Part shown: positions 35,538 through 45,180 of the stretch, one piece after another
Position numbering within the stretch: the stretch's first letter is position 1
Layout of the letters: each line of letters opens with the position of its first letter
NCBI GenBank assembly: GCA_902477915.1
Contig: CABSJA010000004.1
Span: forward strand, 1 to 64,000
DNA from: an uncultured Veillonella sp.
Lineage (GTDB): Bacteria; Bacillota; Negativicutes; Veillonellales; Veillonellaceae
Length of the DNA: 64,000 bases
Direction: 5' to 3'
Notes under the pieces: model-generated
The model's input: only the letters and a program-made list of their open reading frames with translations
What the model was told of the DNA's origin: nothing
Databases searched by the model: none
Made by a program: the position numbers and the translations under genes

Positions 35538-36397
35538 AGCTTTTCTAACGCAAAGGTATGCCAAGGGCCCGCCACGCGTTCCTCTATAATATGCCAATAT
35601 TCAGTGATATACGGCAAGATTTCATCATACCGATCATCAATAATACCACTAATAATTAAGATACCATTATCATCAAGTTTATTACCAATTTGAGGTAATA
35701 GTATTTTAAGTGGATCCACTGTTAAGTTAGCTAAAATTAATTGGGCCGTACCATTGAAATCACTATCCAAATTACCACAAATAATCTCTGCAGATACATG
35801 ATTATTCTCACAGTTAATACGAGCTTGACTCGCTGCATACTCTTCTATATCAATACCAACCAAATGTTTAATACCTAAATGAGCTGCTACCAATAAAAGA
35901 ATACCAGTGCCAGTACCGATATCTAAACATGTAACCGTATCAAGATTCATAGATTCACTATAAACTTTTAAAAGCTCTGCACAAGTTCTAGTCGTTTCAT
36001 GGGAACCAGTACCAAAGGAAATATCGGAATCAATTTCTATAATTGTTTTATTGTCGACGTTATCATATTCTTGCCAAGCAGGTTTAATAATTAAATTAGG
36101 TAGAATTTCTGTAGGTTCAATATATTGCTGCCAAGAATTGAGCCATGTAGATTCATCTAATATATTTGTATCAACAGATGTGACACTAAAATTTGCTTCT
36201 GTAAGACGATTTTCTAAGTCTGACTTAATTGTATTAGAGTCCAATGATGGATCTGCATACATAGTTAATTTAATTAAATTTGGTTGATTTTCTACATCTT
36301 CTTCTATAATTCCATTGTCTGCATAATCGTCAAAAAGAGTAGTCACCTCATCGGTGGCTACTCTTTCACAGACAATGGATACTTCTATCCACTGCAT
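35534..36397 (-). CDS. prmA: Ribosomal protein L11 methyltransferase
   Basis: Trimethylates ribosomal protein L11. The 287 residues comprise an N-terminal L11-binding domain and a C-terminal Rossmann domain. The SAM loop is CLDIGTGTGILLL and the catalytic-face segment is LILANLTVDPL. SFGTGSHETTRTC is the family's substrate loop. It follows dnaJ, a very common order in Firmicutes, though a hairpin separates the two. Confidence 0.95.
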   Translation of the reverse strand: MQWIEVSIVCERVATDEVTTLFDDYADNGIIEEDVENQPNLIKLTMYADPSLDSNTIKSDLENRLTEANFSVTSVDTNILDESTWLNSWQQYIEPTEILPNLIIKPAWQEYDNVDNKTIIEIDSDISFGTGSHETTRTCAELLKVYSESMNLDTVTCLDIGTGTGILLLVAAHLGIKHLVGIDIEEYAASQARINCENNHVSAEIICGNLDSDFNGTAQLILANLTVDPLKILLPQIGNKLDDNGILIISGIIDDRYDEILPYITEYWHIIEERVAGPWHTFALEKL

Positions 36398-36416
36398 ATA
36401 TGCTCCTTTATAGGGA

Positions 36417-36445
36417 ATGTGACGGAATAAACCATTCCTTCACAT
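36417..36445 (-). promoter_or_regulatory. Imperfect hairpin between prmA and dnaJ
   Basis: ATGTGA and TCACAT flank GGAAT and ATTCC with one mismatch and a 5-nt loop. No T-run follows, so it may stabilise or process the transcript rather than end it. Confidence 0.4.
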
Positions 36446-36452
36446 GAGCTGT

Positions 36453-37610
36453 TCATTTAGTCAAAACGTCCTTAATTTTTTCAAAGAGACTTTTGCTCAC
36501 TTGTAAGTTATTTACATCTTCGTTACTTTCGTTTGCAAAGCGTAATAACAACTCACGTTGAGTATCTGTCAACTTCTTAGGCGTTTGAACAGTTACCACA
36601 ATATGTTGGTCCCCTCGTTGCTTAGGGTTACGCAAATATGGAATACCTTTGCCCTTTACGCGGAATGCCGTTCCCGTTTGAGTACCTTCTGGGATCTTTA
36701 ACTCTACTTTACCATCTAAGGTGTTAACTTGTATAGTAGCACCTAATGCAGCTTGAGCAAAACTAATATTTACACGGCTAATAACGTCATTACCATTTCG
36801 TTCAAATTCCTTATGAGGACGAACAAAGATATATACGTAAAGGTCACCCTTAGGACCGCCCAAAATACCTGGTTCCCCTTCATTAGCTACACGTAAGCGA
36901 GAACCGCTGTCTACACCAGCTGGAATCTTGATAGAAATCTTGCGCTTAGCAAGCATTTCACCAGTACCACGGCATTTAGAACAAGGTTTTTCAATGCTTT
37001 TACCAGTACCATGACAACGAGAACAAGTGCGAACGGATTGCATACGTCCAAATGGAGTATTTTGAATAACCGCTTCTTGACCAGAACCATGACAGTTTGG
37101 ACAAGTATCGACACGAGATCCTGGTTCACCACCAGTACCATGACAGTGATCACATTCTTCATGACGATGCACTTCTATTTCCATAGATTTACCAAAGGCT
37201 GCATCTTCAAAGGAAATATCAATATCTTCACGCAAATCATTACCTTTTTGAGGTCCTTGTTGCTGGCGACCACCGCCAAACATGCCACCAAAAATATCGC
37301 CAAAGATATCACCAAAGCCCCCAGCTTGACCACCGAAACCGCCAAAGCCACCTTGGAAACCACCGGCGCCAGCGCCGCCTCCTTGTTTGAAGGCGTCGTG
37401 GCCGAATTGGTCATATTGAGCTTTTTTAGTTTCGTCAGACAATACTTCGTAAGCTTCATTAGCTTCTTTAAACTTTGCTTCCGCTTCCTTTGGATTATCT
37501 TTATTTACATCTGGATGGTATTGGCGTGCCTTTTTACGGAAGGCTTTTTTGATTTCATCTTGAGAGGCATTTTTGCTAACCCCTAGGATGTCATAATAAT
37601 CACGTGCCAT
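36453..37610 (-). CDS. dnaJ: Chaperone DnaJ
   Basis: A 385-residue type I Hsp40 that stimulates DnaK ATPase. The J domain has HPD at 32-34. A glycine/phenylalanine-rich linker (about 75-120) is followed by four CxxCxGxG zinc repeats ([32 protein letters not shown]), then two substrate-binding beta domains. It is last in the CIRCE-controlled heat-shock operon, 16 bp after dnaK. Confidence 0.98.
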   Translation of the reverse strand: MARDYYDILGVSKNASQDEIKKAFRKKARQYHPDVNKDNPKEAEAKFKEANEAYEVLSDETKKAQYDQFGHDAFKQGGGAGAGGFQGGFGGFGGQAGGFGDIFGDIFGGMFGGGRQQQGPQKGNDLREDIDISFEDAAFGKSMEIEVHRHEECDHCHGTGGEPGSRVDTCPNCHGSGQEAVIQNTPFGRMQSVRTCSRCHGTGKSIEKPCSKCRGTGEMLAKRKISIKIPAGVDSGSRLRVANEGEPGILGGPKGDLYVYIFVRPHKEFERNGNDVISRVNISFAQAALGATIQVNTLDGKVELKIPEGTQTGTAFRVKGKGIPYLRNPKQRGDQHIVVTVQTPKKLTDTQRELLLRFANESNEDVNNLQVSKSLFEKIKDVLTK

Positions 37611-37626
37611 TAGTTACCAACCCTTC

Positions 37627-39468
37627 TTATTTCTTGTCGTCATCCACTACTGTGTAATCAGCATCAACTACATTGTCATCAGATTTTGTTTGTTGTTGAC
37701 CTTGCTCTGCACCACCAGCTGCTTGTTGAGCTTGTTGTGCTGCTGCATACATTTGCTCAGCTAATTTATGTAATGGTTGTTCCAAAGCTTCACTGTCCTT
37801 TTTGATATCTTCGATGTTGCCTGCTTCGATAGATTTTTTCAATTTATCTTTTGCTTCTTCAACTTCGTTCAACAAAGCTGTGTCGCCTTTACCATCAAGT
37901 TCTTTCAATGCTTTTTCAGCTTGGTATACCAAGGAATCTGCATTGTTTTTAACATCTAATTCTTCTTTTCTAGCTTTATCTTCTGCTGCATGTGCTTCAG
38001 CTTCTTTAACCATGCGATCGATTTCGTCTTCTTTTAATCCGCTAGAAGAAGTGATTGTAATTTTTTGTTCTTTTTGAGTACCTAAGTCTTTTGCTTTTAC
38101 ATGTACGATACCGTTAGCATCGATGTCGAATGTTACTTCGATTTGAGGAACCCCACGAGGAGCTGCTGGGATACCATCCAAGTTGAAACGACCCAATGTT
38201 TTATTATCTGCTGCGAATTCACGTTCACCTTGTAATACATGGATATCTACAGATGGTTGGTTATCTGCTGCAGTGGAGAATACTTGAGATTTAGATGTAG
38301 GAATTGTAGTGTTACGATCAATAATACGTGTGAATACACCACCCATTGTTTCGATACCAAGAGACAATGGAGTTACATCAAGTAACAATACGTCTTTAAC
38401 TTCACCTACTAATACACCACCTTGAATAGCAGCCCCAATAGCTACACATTCATCTGGGTTAACGTTTTTAGTTGGTTCTTTACCCAATACTTTTTTAATA
38501 GCTTCTTGTACAGCTGGAATACGGCTAGAACCACCAACTAACAATACTTTATCGATATCGGATGCAGATAAACCAGCATCGTTCATAGCTTTACGAGTAG
38601 GTTCGATAGTAGCTTGTACCAAATCAGCAGTTAATTCTTCAAATTTAGCGCGAGTCAATGTTACATCCAAGTGTTTAGGACCAGTAGCATCAGCTGTGAT
38701 GAATGGCAAATTGATATTTGTACTTGCTACGCCAGACAATTCAATTTTTGCTTTTTCAGCAGCTTCTTTTAAACGTTGATCAGCTAATTTATCATTGGAT
38801 AAATCGATACCTGTTTCTTTTTTGAACTCTTCAATAAGGTAGTTCATAATGCGTTGGTCGAAGTCATCACCACCAAGATGGTTGTTACCAGATGTTGCTA
38901 ATACTTCGAATACGCCATCGCCAAGTTCAAGAATGGATACGTCGAATGTACCACCACCAAGGTCAAATACAAGAACTTTACCATCTTCATCTTTATCTAC
39001 GCCATATGCAAGAGCTGCTGCTGTAGGTTCGTTGATAATACGAAGTACTTCAAGACCTGCAATAGCACCAGCGTCTTTAGTAGCTTGACGTTGAGCATCT
39101 GTAAAGTATGCAGGAACTGTGATAACGGCTTGTTTAACAGGTTCGCCCAAGTAAGCTTCTGCATCAGCTTTGATTTTTTGAAGAATCATTGCAGAAATTT
39201 CTTGAGGAGTATAAGACTTACCTTCTACAGTTACTTTGTAGTCTGTACCCATGTGACGTTTAATAGAAATGATTGTGTTTTCAGGGTTAGATACAGCTTG
39301 ACGTTTAGCCAATTGACCAACTAAACGTTCGCCATTTTTTGCAAAACCAACAACGGAAGGAGTTGTACGAGCGCCTTCTTGGTTAGTAATAACCGTAGGT
39401 TCGCCACCTTCCATAACCGCAACACAAGAGTTTGTAGTACCTAAATCAATACCAATTACCTTTGCCAT
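37627..39468 (-). CDS. dnaK: Chaperone DnaK (Hsp70)
   Basis: A 613-residue Hsp70. The ATPase domain opens [14 protein letters not shown] and contains [14 protein letters not shown]. The substrate-binding domain follows ([17 protein letters not shown]). The C-terminus is glutamine/alanine-rich and ends in an acidic tail ([12 protein letters not shown]). It has a strong AGGAGG ribosome site. It is controlled by HrcA through the CIRCE site upstream of hrcA. Confidence 0.99.
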   Translation of the reverse strand: MAKVIGIDLGTTNSCVAVMEGGEPTVITNQEGARTTPSVVGFAKNGERLVGQLAKRQAVSNPENTIISIKRHMGTDYKVTVEGKSYTPQEISAMILQKIKADAEAYLGEPVKQAVITVPAYFTDAQRQATKDAGAIAGLEVLRIINEPTAAALAYGVDKDEDGKVLVFDLGGGTFDVSILELGDGVFEVLATSGNNHLGGDDFDQRIMNYLIEEFKKETGIDLSNDKLADQRLKEAAEKAKIELSGVASTNINLPFITADATGPKHLDVTLTRAKFEELTADLVQATIEPTRKAMNDAGLSASDIDKVLLVGGSSRIPAVQEAIKKVLGKEPTKNVNPDECVAIGAAIQGGVLVGEVKDVLLLDVTPLSLGIETMGGVFTRIIDRNTTIPTSKSQVFSTAADNQPSVDIHVLQGEREFAADNKTLGRFNLDGIPAAPRGVPQIEVTFDIDANGIVHVKAKDLGTQKEQKITITSSSGLKEDEIDRMVKEAEAHAAEDKARKEELDVKNNADSLVYQAEKALKELDGKGDTALLNEVEEAKDKLKKSIEAGNIEDIKKDSEALEQPLHKLAEQMYAAAQQAQQAAGGAEQGQQQTKSDDNVVDADYTVVDDDKK

Positions 39469-39496
39469 AATATATGCCTCCTAAAACCTTTATAAT

Positions 39497-40042
39497 CTAT
39501 TCAACAACTTTTACCATTGCTGGACGAATACAACGACCATCAACAGTATAGCCAGTTTGCAATACTTCACATACCGTATCAGATTCATATTCATCTGACG
39601 GCACTCGCATAATTGCTTGATGGAAATTTGGATCAAATGGTTTACCTACCGCATCGATAACGGCTAAACCGTGTTTAGATAACATAGCCATCAAGTTTTG
39701 ATGGATCATGATAAATCCATCAAGGAATACCTTTGCATCACCTTCTACTGGACTTTGAACAGCTCGTTCAAAGTTATCTAATACAGGAAGTAAATCTGTA
39801 AGTACATCCCCTTTAACATATCCTGCAAGTTGCTCTTTTTCTTGATTAGTACGACGTTTGAAGTTATCGAAGTCCGCTTGTAAACGCTTATAGCGATTAT
39901 CAAAGTCTGCTTTGAGCTCCTCTAATACTTGAGCTGCGTCCGCCACAACTTCTTCGGCTTCCTCAACAGCTGGCGTCTCTACATTTGTAGTTTCCACTGT
40001 TTCATCAACTGTTTCTTGTTTAATGTCTTGTTCTTCAGCCAT
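39497..40042 (-). CDS. grpE: Nucleotide exchange factor GrpE
   Basis: Releases ADP from DnaK. The 181 residues begin with an acidic low-complexity segment, then a long coiled coil (about 35-100), then the compact beta-wing domain with the GRPE motif recognisable as VCEVLQTGYTVDGRCIRPAMVKV. It lies between hrcA and dnaK with short gaps, as in the standard Firmicutes operon. Confidence 0.97.
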   Translation of the reverse strand: MAEEQDIKQETVDETVETTNVETPAVEEAEEVVADAAQVLEELKADFDNRYKRLQADFDNFKRRTNQEKEQLAGYVKGDVLTDLLPVLDNFERAVQSPVEGDAKVFLDGFIMIHQNLMAMLSKHGLAVIDAVGKPFDPNFHQAIMRVPSDEYESDTVCEVLQTGYTVDGRCIRPAMVKVVE

Positions 40043-40054
40043 TATATGCCCTTT

Positions 40055-41071
40055 CTATTTTTGTTCTTTTACCATAGATTCCATTATATGTTTCATATGA
40101 GACAACATGCCAATGATACGACCATATTCCATTCGTGTCGGTCCTAGAATAGCAAGAGTACCGATAGGTTGATCTTGATTTGTGAAATCAGCTTGTACCA
40201 CACTCATAGAGTGAAGAGCCTCTGTATCATTTTCATTGCCAATCTTTACCTTCACAGGTGTAGGTGAATCATCCCTTAATAGTTGTCCCAATTGATTTTG
40301 TTCTTCCACTAATGAAAGCAAGGGTTGCACTTTTTCAACAGACTTAAACTCTGGTTGATTTAACAACTCCGTAGTACCTACAGAATAGAACAACTTACGT
40401 TTATTAATTGCTCGTAATAATGTTTCTGAAAGGATCATCAAAATCCTTTGGGGTCCTTCCATATGAATCAAAAGTGTTCCTAACGCTTCAGCCGTTACAT
40501 GACCAATACCTATATTCTGTAAAGCATTGCTAAATTGCATAGCTAAACTTTGTAATACATCAGGTGAAACGCCTTCAGTAAAGTACATTAATTCATTATC
40601 AAGAGCACCAGTCTCAGTAATAACAACCATGACAGCTTGATGTGAATCTAGCGGTAATACATGAATGTATTTGATTAATGCTCTATCATGGGCTGGAGCT
40701 AAGAACAGACTCATACTATGGCTCACTTGTGATAATAATTTAGCCATATTTAAGAAGAGCTCACTGGTAGATCCATTAGAATGTTTCCATAACATTTCAA
40801 TTTTCTCAGCATCCTGTAATGGAACAGGTTGTTGACTCAACATAGAATCAACATATAAGCGATAGCCTTTAGCTGAAGGAATACGTCCCGCCGATGTATG
40901 AGGTTGCTCCAAATAGCCTAACTCCTCTAAATCGGACATTTCATTTCTTACTGTTGCAGGACTAATACCAAGATTATAATTCTTTGCAATCGTCCTGGAA
41001 CCTACAGGTTCAGCAGATTCAACGTAGTCTTCAATTATGGCTCGCAAGATGCGCTGTTTTCTTTCATCCAT
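40055..41071 (-). CDS. hrcA: Heat-inducible repressor HrcA
   Basis: The repressor that binds CIRCE, with folding assisted by GroEL. 338 residues from the ATG at 41071 with AGAGGTG upstream. The alternative GTG at 41092 lies inside the CIRCE element and is unlikely. An N-terminal winged helix (PVGSRTIAKNYNLGISPATVRNEMSDLEELGYL) is followed by a GAF-like domain. It is the first gene of the operon and therefore autoregulated. Confidence 0.97.
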   Translation of the reverse strand: MDERKQRILRAIIEDYVESAEPVGSRTIAKNYNLGISPATVRNEMSDLEELGYLEQPHTSAGRIPSAKGYRLYVDSMLSQQPVPLQDAEKIEMLWKHSNGSTSELFLNMAKLLSQVSHSMSLFLAPAHDRALIKYIHVLPLDSHQAVMVVITETGALDNELMYFTEGVSPDVLQSLAMQFSNALQNIGIGHVTAEALGTLLIHMEGPQRILMILSETLLRAINKRKLFYSVGTTELLNQPEFKSVEKVQPLLSLVEEQNQLGQLLRDDSPTPVKVKIGNENDTEALHSMSVVQADFTNQDQPIGTLAILGPTRMEYGRIIGMLSHMKHIMESMVKEQK

Positions 41072-41085
41072 AATGACACCTCTTG

Positions 41086-41112
41086 TTAGCACTCATAAAC
41101 TTTGAGTGCTAA
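41086..41112 (-). promoter_or_regulatory. CIRCE operator
   Basis: TTAGCACTC, nine bases, then GAGTGCTAA: an exact match to the CIRCE consensus. It lies between the promoter and the hrcA start. Confidence 0.98.
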
Positions 41113-41120
41113 TCGCATGT

Positions 41121-41151
41121 ATAATATTATCACATAGGAAAAAATTGTCAA
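41121..41151 (-). promoter_or_regulatory. hrcA operon promoter
   Basis: On the minus strand a perfect TTGACA (41146-41151) is followed by overlapping -10 candidates TAATAT (16-bp spacer) and TATTAT (19-bp spacer) at 41121-41129. CIRCE starts just downstream. Confidence 0.75.
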
Positions 41152-41251
41152 GCAAAAAAATCCTTAAAAAGTCAAATAATATCTATTTAGTCAAAAAGAC
41201 AATTGAATATTTTAAATTAATTAGTCAAAAAATCAAAGTGTAATAATAAGA

Positions 41252-41359
41252 AAACACTTATACTATCTACATTTATGTCATATTCTAAAATCTAAATAGT
41301 AGAATATGATGGTCTAATAAAATTTTTATTATTAAAACCATAAAATAGTATAAGTGTTT
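41252..41359. repeat. 108-bp element with 15-bp terminal inverted repeats and two internal hairpins
   Basis: AAACACTTATACTAT (41252-41266) is the exact reverse complement of 41345-41359. Inside are TCATATTCTA with TAGAATATGA (41278-41287, 41300-41309) and a second AT hairpin (41315-41320 with 41326-41331) closed by TGGT/ACCA. The whole folds as a three-way junction. Its nature (MITE, small RNA or terminator) is undetermined. Confidence 0.7.
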
Positions 41360-41469
41360 ATATATGTCATAATTTAATTGTTACTAAAATTTGGAGAAAA
41401 ACTAATAACTCTCTAGATAAATGTACAGATTAAGAACTATAAAACCATTAGCACTTAAAACATAGCAAC

Positions 41470-42072
41470 TTATAGTTCTACACCTTCTAAGGGATTACCT
41501 AGGCGTTCTAATAATTTTCCCATACGCTCACGGGGCTCGCCATGTTCTGCATACCAATCTACTAAGATATCTACAGCTTTTTTGGATTGCTCAACAGTAA
41601 GCTTTCTAGCCAATATTTTACCAGCCTCTGGTCGCATTCCTGTATTGCCACCAACAGCTAGCATAAAACCTTGGGATGTACCAATAAAAGCAATATCTTT
41701 TACCATTGCATCCGGGCAGTTACGACCACAGCCACTAATTCCAATTTTGCACTTGTGAGATGTTTTTCGGCCGTAATGTTTTCTCTCTACATAATCAGCC
41801 AATTCTTTAGTTTCCATTTGGCCATTTTTACAATAGCCTTTACCTACGCAAGCAATTAAGGAATTAACACCTCTATGAATAACAGTGGTTACACCTTCTG
41901 GTAATTCAGAGATAAGTTGTTCCTTATCGTCTTTTTCAATACCTGTAATTTGTATACCTGTTACAACATGGCGGAAAGATCCACCATATTTTTCAGCTAA
42001 TTCTATGCATGCCTTCATTTGATCTAAAGTAAATTCGTTATGTAAACCATGTAAAATAACAGATGTCTTCAT
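41470..42072 (-). CDS. Small siroheme/4Fe-4S sulfite or nitrite reductase-like protein
   Basis: A 200-residue protein covering one ferredoxin-like half domain plus the siroheme/iron-sulfur domain of the sulfite/nitrite reductase family. The canonical cysteine pattern is intact: C75-x5-C81 (CVGKGYC) and C115-x3-C119 (CGRNC), with an extra cysteine at 108. Full assimilatory enzymes are about 550 residues, so this is a compact stand-alone form. Redox partner and substrate are unknown. It is a single gene with a GAGGAGG ribosome site. Confidence 0.83.
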   Translation of the reverse strand: MKTSVILHGLHNEFTLDQMKACIELAEKYGGSFRHVVTGIQITGIEKDDKEQLISELPEGVTTVIHRGVNSLIACVGKGYCKNGQMETKELADYVERKHYGRKTSHKCKIGISGCGRNCPDAMVKDIAFIGTSQGFMLAVGGNTGMRPEAGKILARKLTVEQSKKAVDILVDWYAEHGEPRERMGKLLERLGNPLEGVEL

Positions 42073-42153
42073 CGTTCCTCCTCAAATCTAGCATGCTTAT
42101 TCATCATCATCCTATTTATACTAACATATTAGATTTTGAGAAACTGTGAGAAA

Positions 42154-43338
42154 TTACTCTCGAATAAATTGACTAAATACATAGTTACCATGCTTAGCCC
42201 CTTCAGAACTTAAATGATAACTACCATTTTGATACTCTAATAAGCCTTTAGTAACTAATTCTTCTAATATATTATCAAATAAATTATGAACAGATACGCC
42301 AAATCTATCCTCAAATTTTTGATCATCAAGACCCCATTTAGTGCGAAGTGCTAAGAAACAAAAATCTTCTTGGGCCCGCTCTACAGTAATCGTCTCCGTA
42401 TCGATAGTAGGCATAGTGTATCGATCAACGGATTGAATATAAGGCATTACATTTCGATTGTTACTACGGCGTATACCATCATAGAAGGAATGAGCTCCAG
42501 CACCAAAGCCTAAATAGTCTATATAGTGCCAATATTTTAAATTATGACGACTGTAGGAATTACCCTTCGCGAAATTTGAAATCTCGTATCGCTCAAACCC
42601 TAGTTCTTTTAAACCAGCCATCATCGTATCATACATTGACTCATCCATACTTTCACTAGGAATAGAGATCAAGTTCTTTTGTACTAAATGATATAAATAA
42701 GTGCCTACCTCAACTTGTAAACCATACGTAGAAATATGATTAATTGGTAAATCTTTTACAATATTTAAATTATGCTGAATATCCTCTAAGGTTTGTCGTG
42801 GCAAACCATAAATCAAATCTATATTGATATCTGTAAAGCCTGCCTCTTTAGCATCGTAAACAGCTTGTTTAGCCTTTTCCCCATTATGACTGCGATGTAG
42901 CATGGTAAGCGCCTTATCATCAAAGGTTTGAACGCCAAAACTAATACGATTAAAGCCTAGTTTAACTAACTTAGTTAGATACTGTAAATCTACTTCCCCA
43001 GGATTGGACTCGATTGTCATATGACAGTTTTCATCGATAGTAAAAATACTTTTTATTTTATCAATAATCATCTGTAGCTGTTGAATTGATAATTCAGTAG
43101 GCGTACCACCACCAAAGTAAATCGTATCAATGGACCGCTCTTTAGATTCAGGATGTTCAGAAACCCAAAGATCCATCTCTTGTACTAAGGCATATACATA
43201 GGTTTCATAATAATCTTGTAAATTTTGATAGGCAGGAAAATCACAGTACATACATTTCTGTTTACAAAAAGGGATATGGACATACAAGCCCATACCCCCA
43301 AGTGTAGACAGATTCAAAGGATTAGAATCTGTTTTCAT
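42154..43338 (-). CDS. hemW: Radical SAM heme chaperone HemW (HemN-like)
   Basis: 394 residues from the ATG at 43338; a TTG in frame at 43353 overlaps the ribosome site. The cluster motif HIPFCKQKCMYCDF is near the N-terminus, followed by YFGGGTPTEL and ESNPGEVD, and a HemN C-terminal domain. HemW proteins lack true coproporphyrinogen oxidase activity and bind heme. Position directly after lepA is the classic Firmicutes arrangement. Confidence 0.92.
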   Translation of the reverse strand: MKTDSNPLNLSTLGGMGLYVHIPFCKQKCMYCDFPAYQNLQDYYETYVYALVQEMDLWVSEHPESKERSIDTIYFGGGTPTELSIQQLQMIIDKIKSIFTIDENCHMTIESNPGEVDLQYLTKLVKLGFNRISFGVQTFDDKALTMLHRSHNGEKAKQAVYDAKEAGFTDINIDLIYGLPRQTLEDIQHNLNIVKDLPINHISTYGLQVEVGTYLYHLVQKNLISIPSESMDESMYDTMMAGLKELGFERYEISNFAKGNSYSRHNLKYWHYIDYLGFGAGAHSFYDGIRRSNNRNVMPYIQSVDRYTMPTIDTETITVERAQEDFCFLALRTKWGLDDQKFEDRFGVSVHNLFDNILEELVTKGLLEYQNGSYHLSSEGAKHGNYVFSQFIRE

Positions 43339-43342
43339 TATA

Positions 43343-45142
43343 TTAGTCCTCAACCTTGAGAATAGCCATGAATGCTTCTTGTGGAATCTCTACAGAGCCC
43401 ACTGACTTCATGCGTTTCTTACCGGCTTTTTGTTTTTCTAAGAGTTTACGTTTACGAGAAATATCGCCACCATAACATTTGGCTAAAACGTCTTTACGCC
43501 AAGCCTTTACGGTTTCACGAGCCACAATTTTCGTGCCCACCGCTGCTTGAATTGGAATTTCAAACATTTGACGAGGAATCAATTCTTTTAATTTTTCAGC
43601 TAACGCACGACCACGTGTTGCAGCACGATCCTTATGTACGATAATGGACAATGCATCTACTGGATCACCATTTAACAGAATATCCATCTTAACCATTGGA
43701 GACTGTTTATACCCAATTAACTCATAGTCAAGAGAGGCATAACCCTTGGTAGCAGATTTCAATTTATCAAAGTAGTCGTAAATAATTTCACTCAAAGGCA
43801 AGTGATACACAACAGATACACGTGTTTCATCCAAATATTCCATGGATTGATATTCACCACGTTTATCTTGAGATAACTCCATAATAGTACCAACAAAGTC
43901 TTTAGGCACAATTGTAGTAGCTTTTACATATGGTTCTTCAATGTAATCGATTTCAGTTGGTGGTGGTAATTTAGCAGGGTTATCCACTTCAAGCATTTCC
44001 CCATTCGTCTTATAAACCTTGTAGTTTACAGATGGAGCTGTTGTAATAAGGGATAAGTTATATTCACGCTCTAACCGTTCTTGAATTACATCCATATGTA
44101 AAAGTCCAAGGAAGCCACAACGGAAACCAAAACCCAATGCCAAAGATGTTTCAGCTTCATATTCTAAAGCAGCATCATTAAGCTGTAACTTTTCTAATGC
44201 ATCACGAAGATTTTCATAGTCCTTAGAATCTGTTGGATACAAGCCACAATATACCATGGATACGGCTTTGCGATAGCCTGGTAATGGTTCTGGTGCAGGA
44301 TTATCAGCTAATGTTACCGTATCACCTACGTGACAGTCTGCTACATTCTTAATACTTGCCGCAATACAACCTACAGAACCACATGGTAATTCCTGAACAG
44401 GCACAAGATTTGGTGTAAAGATACCAAGCTCTGTTACATCAAAATCCTTATTATCATGCATCATACGGATTGTGTCTTTTGTTTTAATAGTACCTTCTTT
44501 TACGCGCACATAAGCAATAGCACCTTTATAAGCATCAAAGCGGCTATCAAAAATCAATGCTCTTGTTGGTTCATCAGATTTATCTGGTGGTGCAGGCACC
44601 TTATTTACAATAGCTTCTAAAATATCTGGAATGCCAATACCAGATTTAGCAGAACATAATACTGCTTCTGATGCGTCTAAACCAATGATATCTTCAATTT
44701 CATGTTTAACCCGATCAGGATCGGCAGAAGGCAAATCTATTTTATTGATAACAGGAATAATTTCAAGATCATGTTCTAAAGCGAGATATACATTCGCCAA
44801 CGTTTGAGCCTCTACACCTTGTGCAGCATCTACTACTAGTAATGCACCTTCACAAGCTGCAAGAGAACGAGATACTTCATAGCTGAAATCCACATGGCCC
44901 GGAGTATCGATAAGGTTTAAAGTATACTCTTCTCCATCTTGAGCTTTATACAAAATTCGAACAGATTGCGCTTTAATAGTAATACCACGTTCTCGTTCCA
45001 AATCCATGGAGTCTAGTACTTGCGCTTCCATTTCTCGTTTTTGTAATGTGCCAGTATATTCAATTAATCTGTCGGCGATGGTAGATTTACCATGGTCAAT
45101 ATGAGCTATAATACAGAAGTTTCTAATCTTATTCGTTGACAT
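43343..45142 (-). CDS. lepA: Elongation factor 4 (LepA)
   Basis: A translational GTPase of 599 residues that can back-translocate ribosomes. G1 is AHIDHGKST, the switch region [11 protein letters not shown]3 DTPGHVDF and G4 NKIDLP; the unique C-terminal domain ends after [14 protein letters not shown]. The start at 45142 fits the family ([14 protein letters not shown]). The only purine-rich ribosome site (AAAGGAG, 45173-45179) is about 30 nt away, with a perfect hairpin in between. Confidence 0.97.
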   Translation of the reverse strand: MSTNKIRNFCIIAHIDHGKSTIADRLIEYTGTLQKREMEAQVLDSMDLERERGITIKAQSVRILYKAQDGEEYTLNLIDTPGHVDFSYEVSRSLAACEGALLVVDAAQGVEAQTLANVYLALEHDLEIIPVINKIDLPSADPDRVKHEIEDIIGLDASEAVLCSAKSGIGIPDILEAIVNKVPAPPDKSDEPTRALIFDSRFDAYKGAIAYVRVKEGTIKTKDTIRMMHDNKDFDVTELGIFTPNLVPVQELPCGSVGCIAASIKNVADCHVGDTVTLADNPAPEPLPGYRKAVSMVYCGLYPTDSKDYENLRDALEKLQLNDAALEYEAETSLALGFGFRCGFLGLLHMDVIQERLEREYNLSLITTAPSVNYKVYKTNGEMLEVDNPAKLPPPTEIDYIEEPYVKATTIVPKDFVGTIMELSQDKRGEYQSMEYLDETRVSVVYHLPLSEIIYDYFDKLKSATKGYASLDYELIGYKQSPMVKMDILLNGDPVDALSIIVHKDRAATRGRALAEKLKELIPRQMFEIPIQAAVGTKIVARETVKAWRKDVLAKCYGGDISRKRKLLEKQKAGKKRMKSVGSVEIPQEAFMAILKVED

Positions 45143-45151
45143 ACTATGTAA

Positions 45152-45179
45152 ACAAGTTCAAGGAACTTGTATTCTCCTT
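45152..45179 (-). promoter_or_regulatory. lepA ribosome site separated from start codon by a hairpin
   Basis: AAAGGAG (45173-45179 on the minus strand) precedes ACAAGTTC and GAACTTGT (45152-45170), an 8-bp stem with a 3-nt loop. Folding the hairpin shortens the effective distance to the ATG at 45142 to about 11-12 nt. Confidence 0.65.
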
Positions 45180-45180
45180 T

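Larger units (their letters stand above)
41113..41469. other. Gene-free 357-bp AT-rich region between hrcA and the siroheme-type gene
   Basis: It contains the hrcA promoter, scattered gtcaaaa words (41171, 41190, 41224), the 108-bp inverted-repeat element and a 10-bp repeat (41433-41442 with 41470-41479) at the 3' end of the upstream gene. No coding sequence is supported. Confidence 0.5.

Noticed and set aside
37260..37400. Repeated GCC/ACC-rich tract resembling a direct repeat array
   Set aside because: It encodes the glycine/phenylalanine linker of DnaJ; no CRISPR-like spacing.
37011..37586. Long plus-strand open frame (191 codons) opposite dnaJ
   Set aside because: It mirrors the Gly/Cys-rich dnaJ codons, has no ribosome site, and dnaJ is certain on the other strand.
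41071..41092. Longer HrcA starting from GTG at 41092
   Set aside because: The codon lies in the CIRCE operator and upstream of the AGAGGTG ribosome site.
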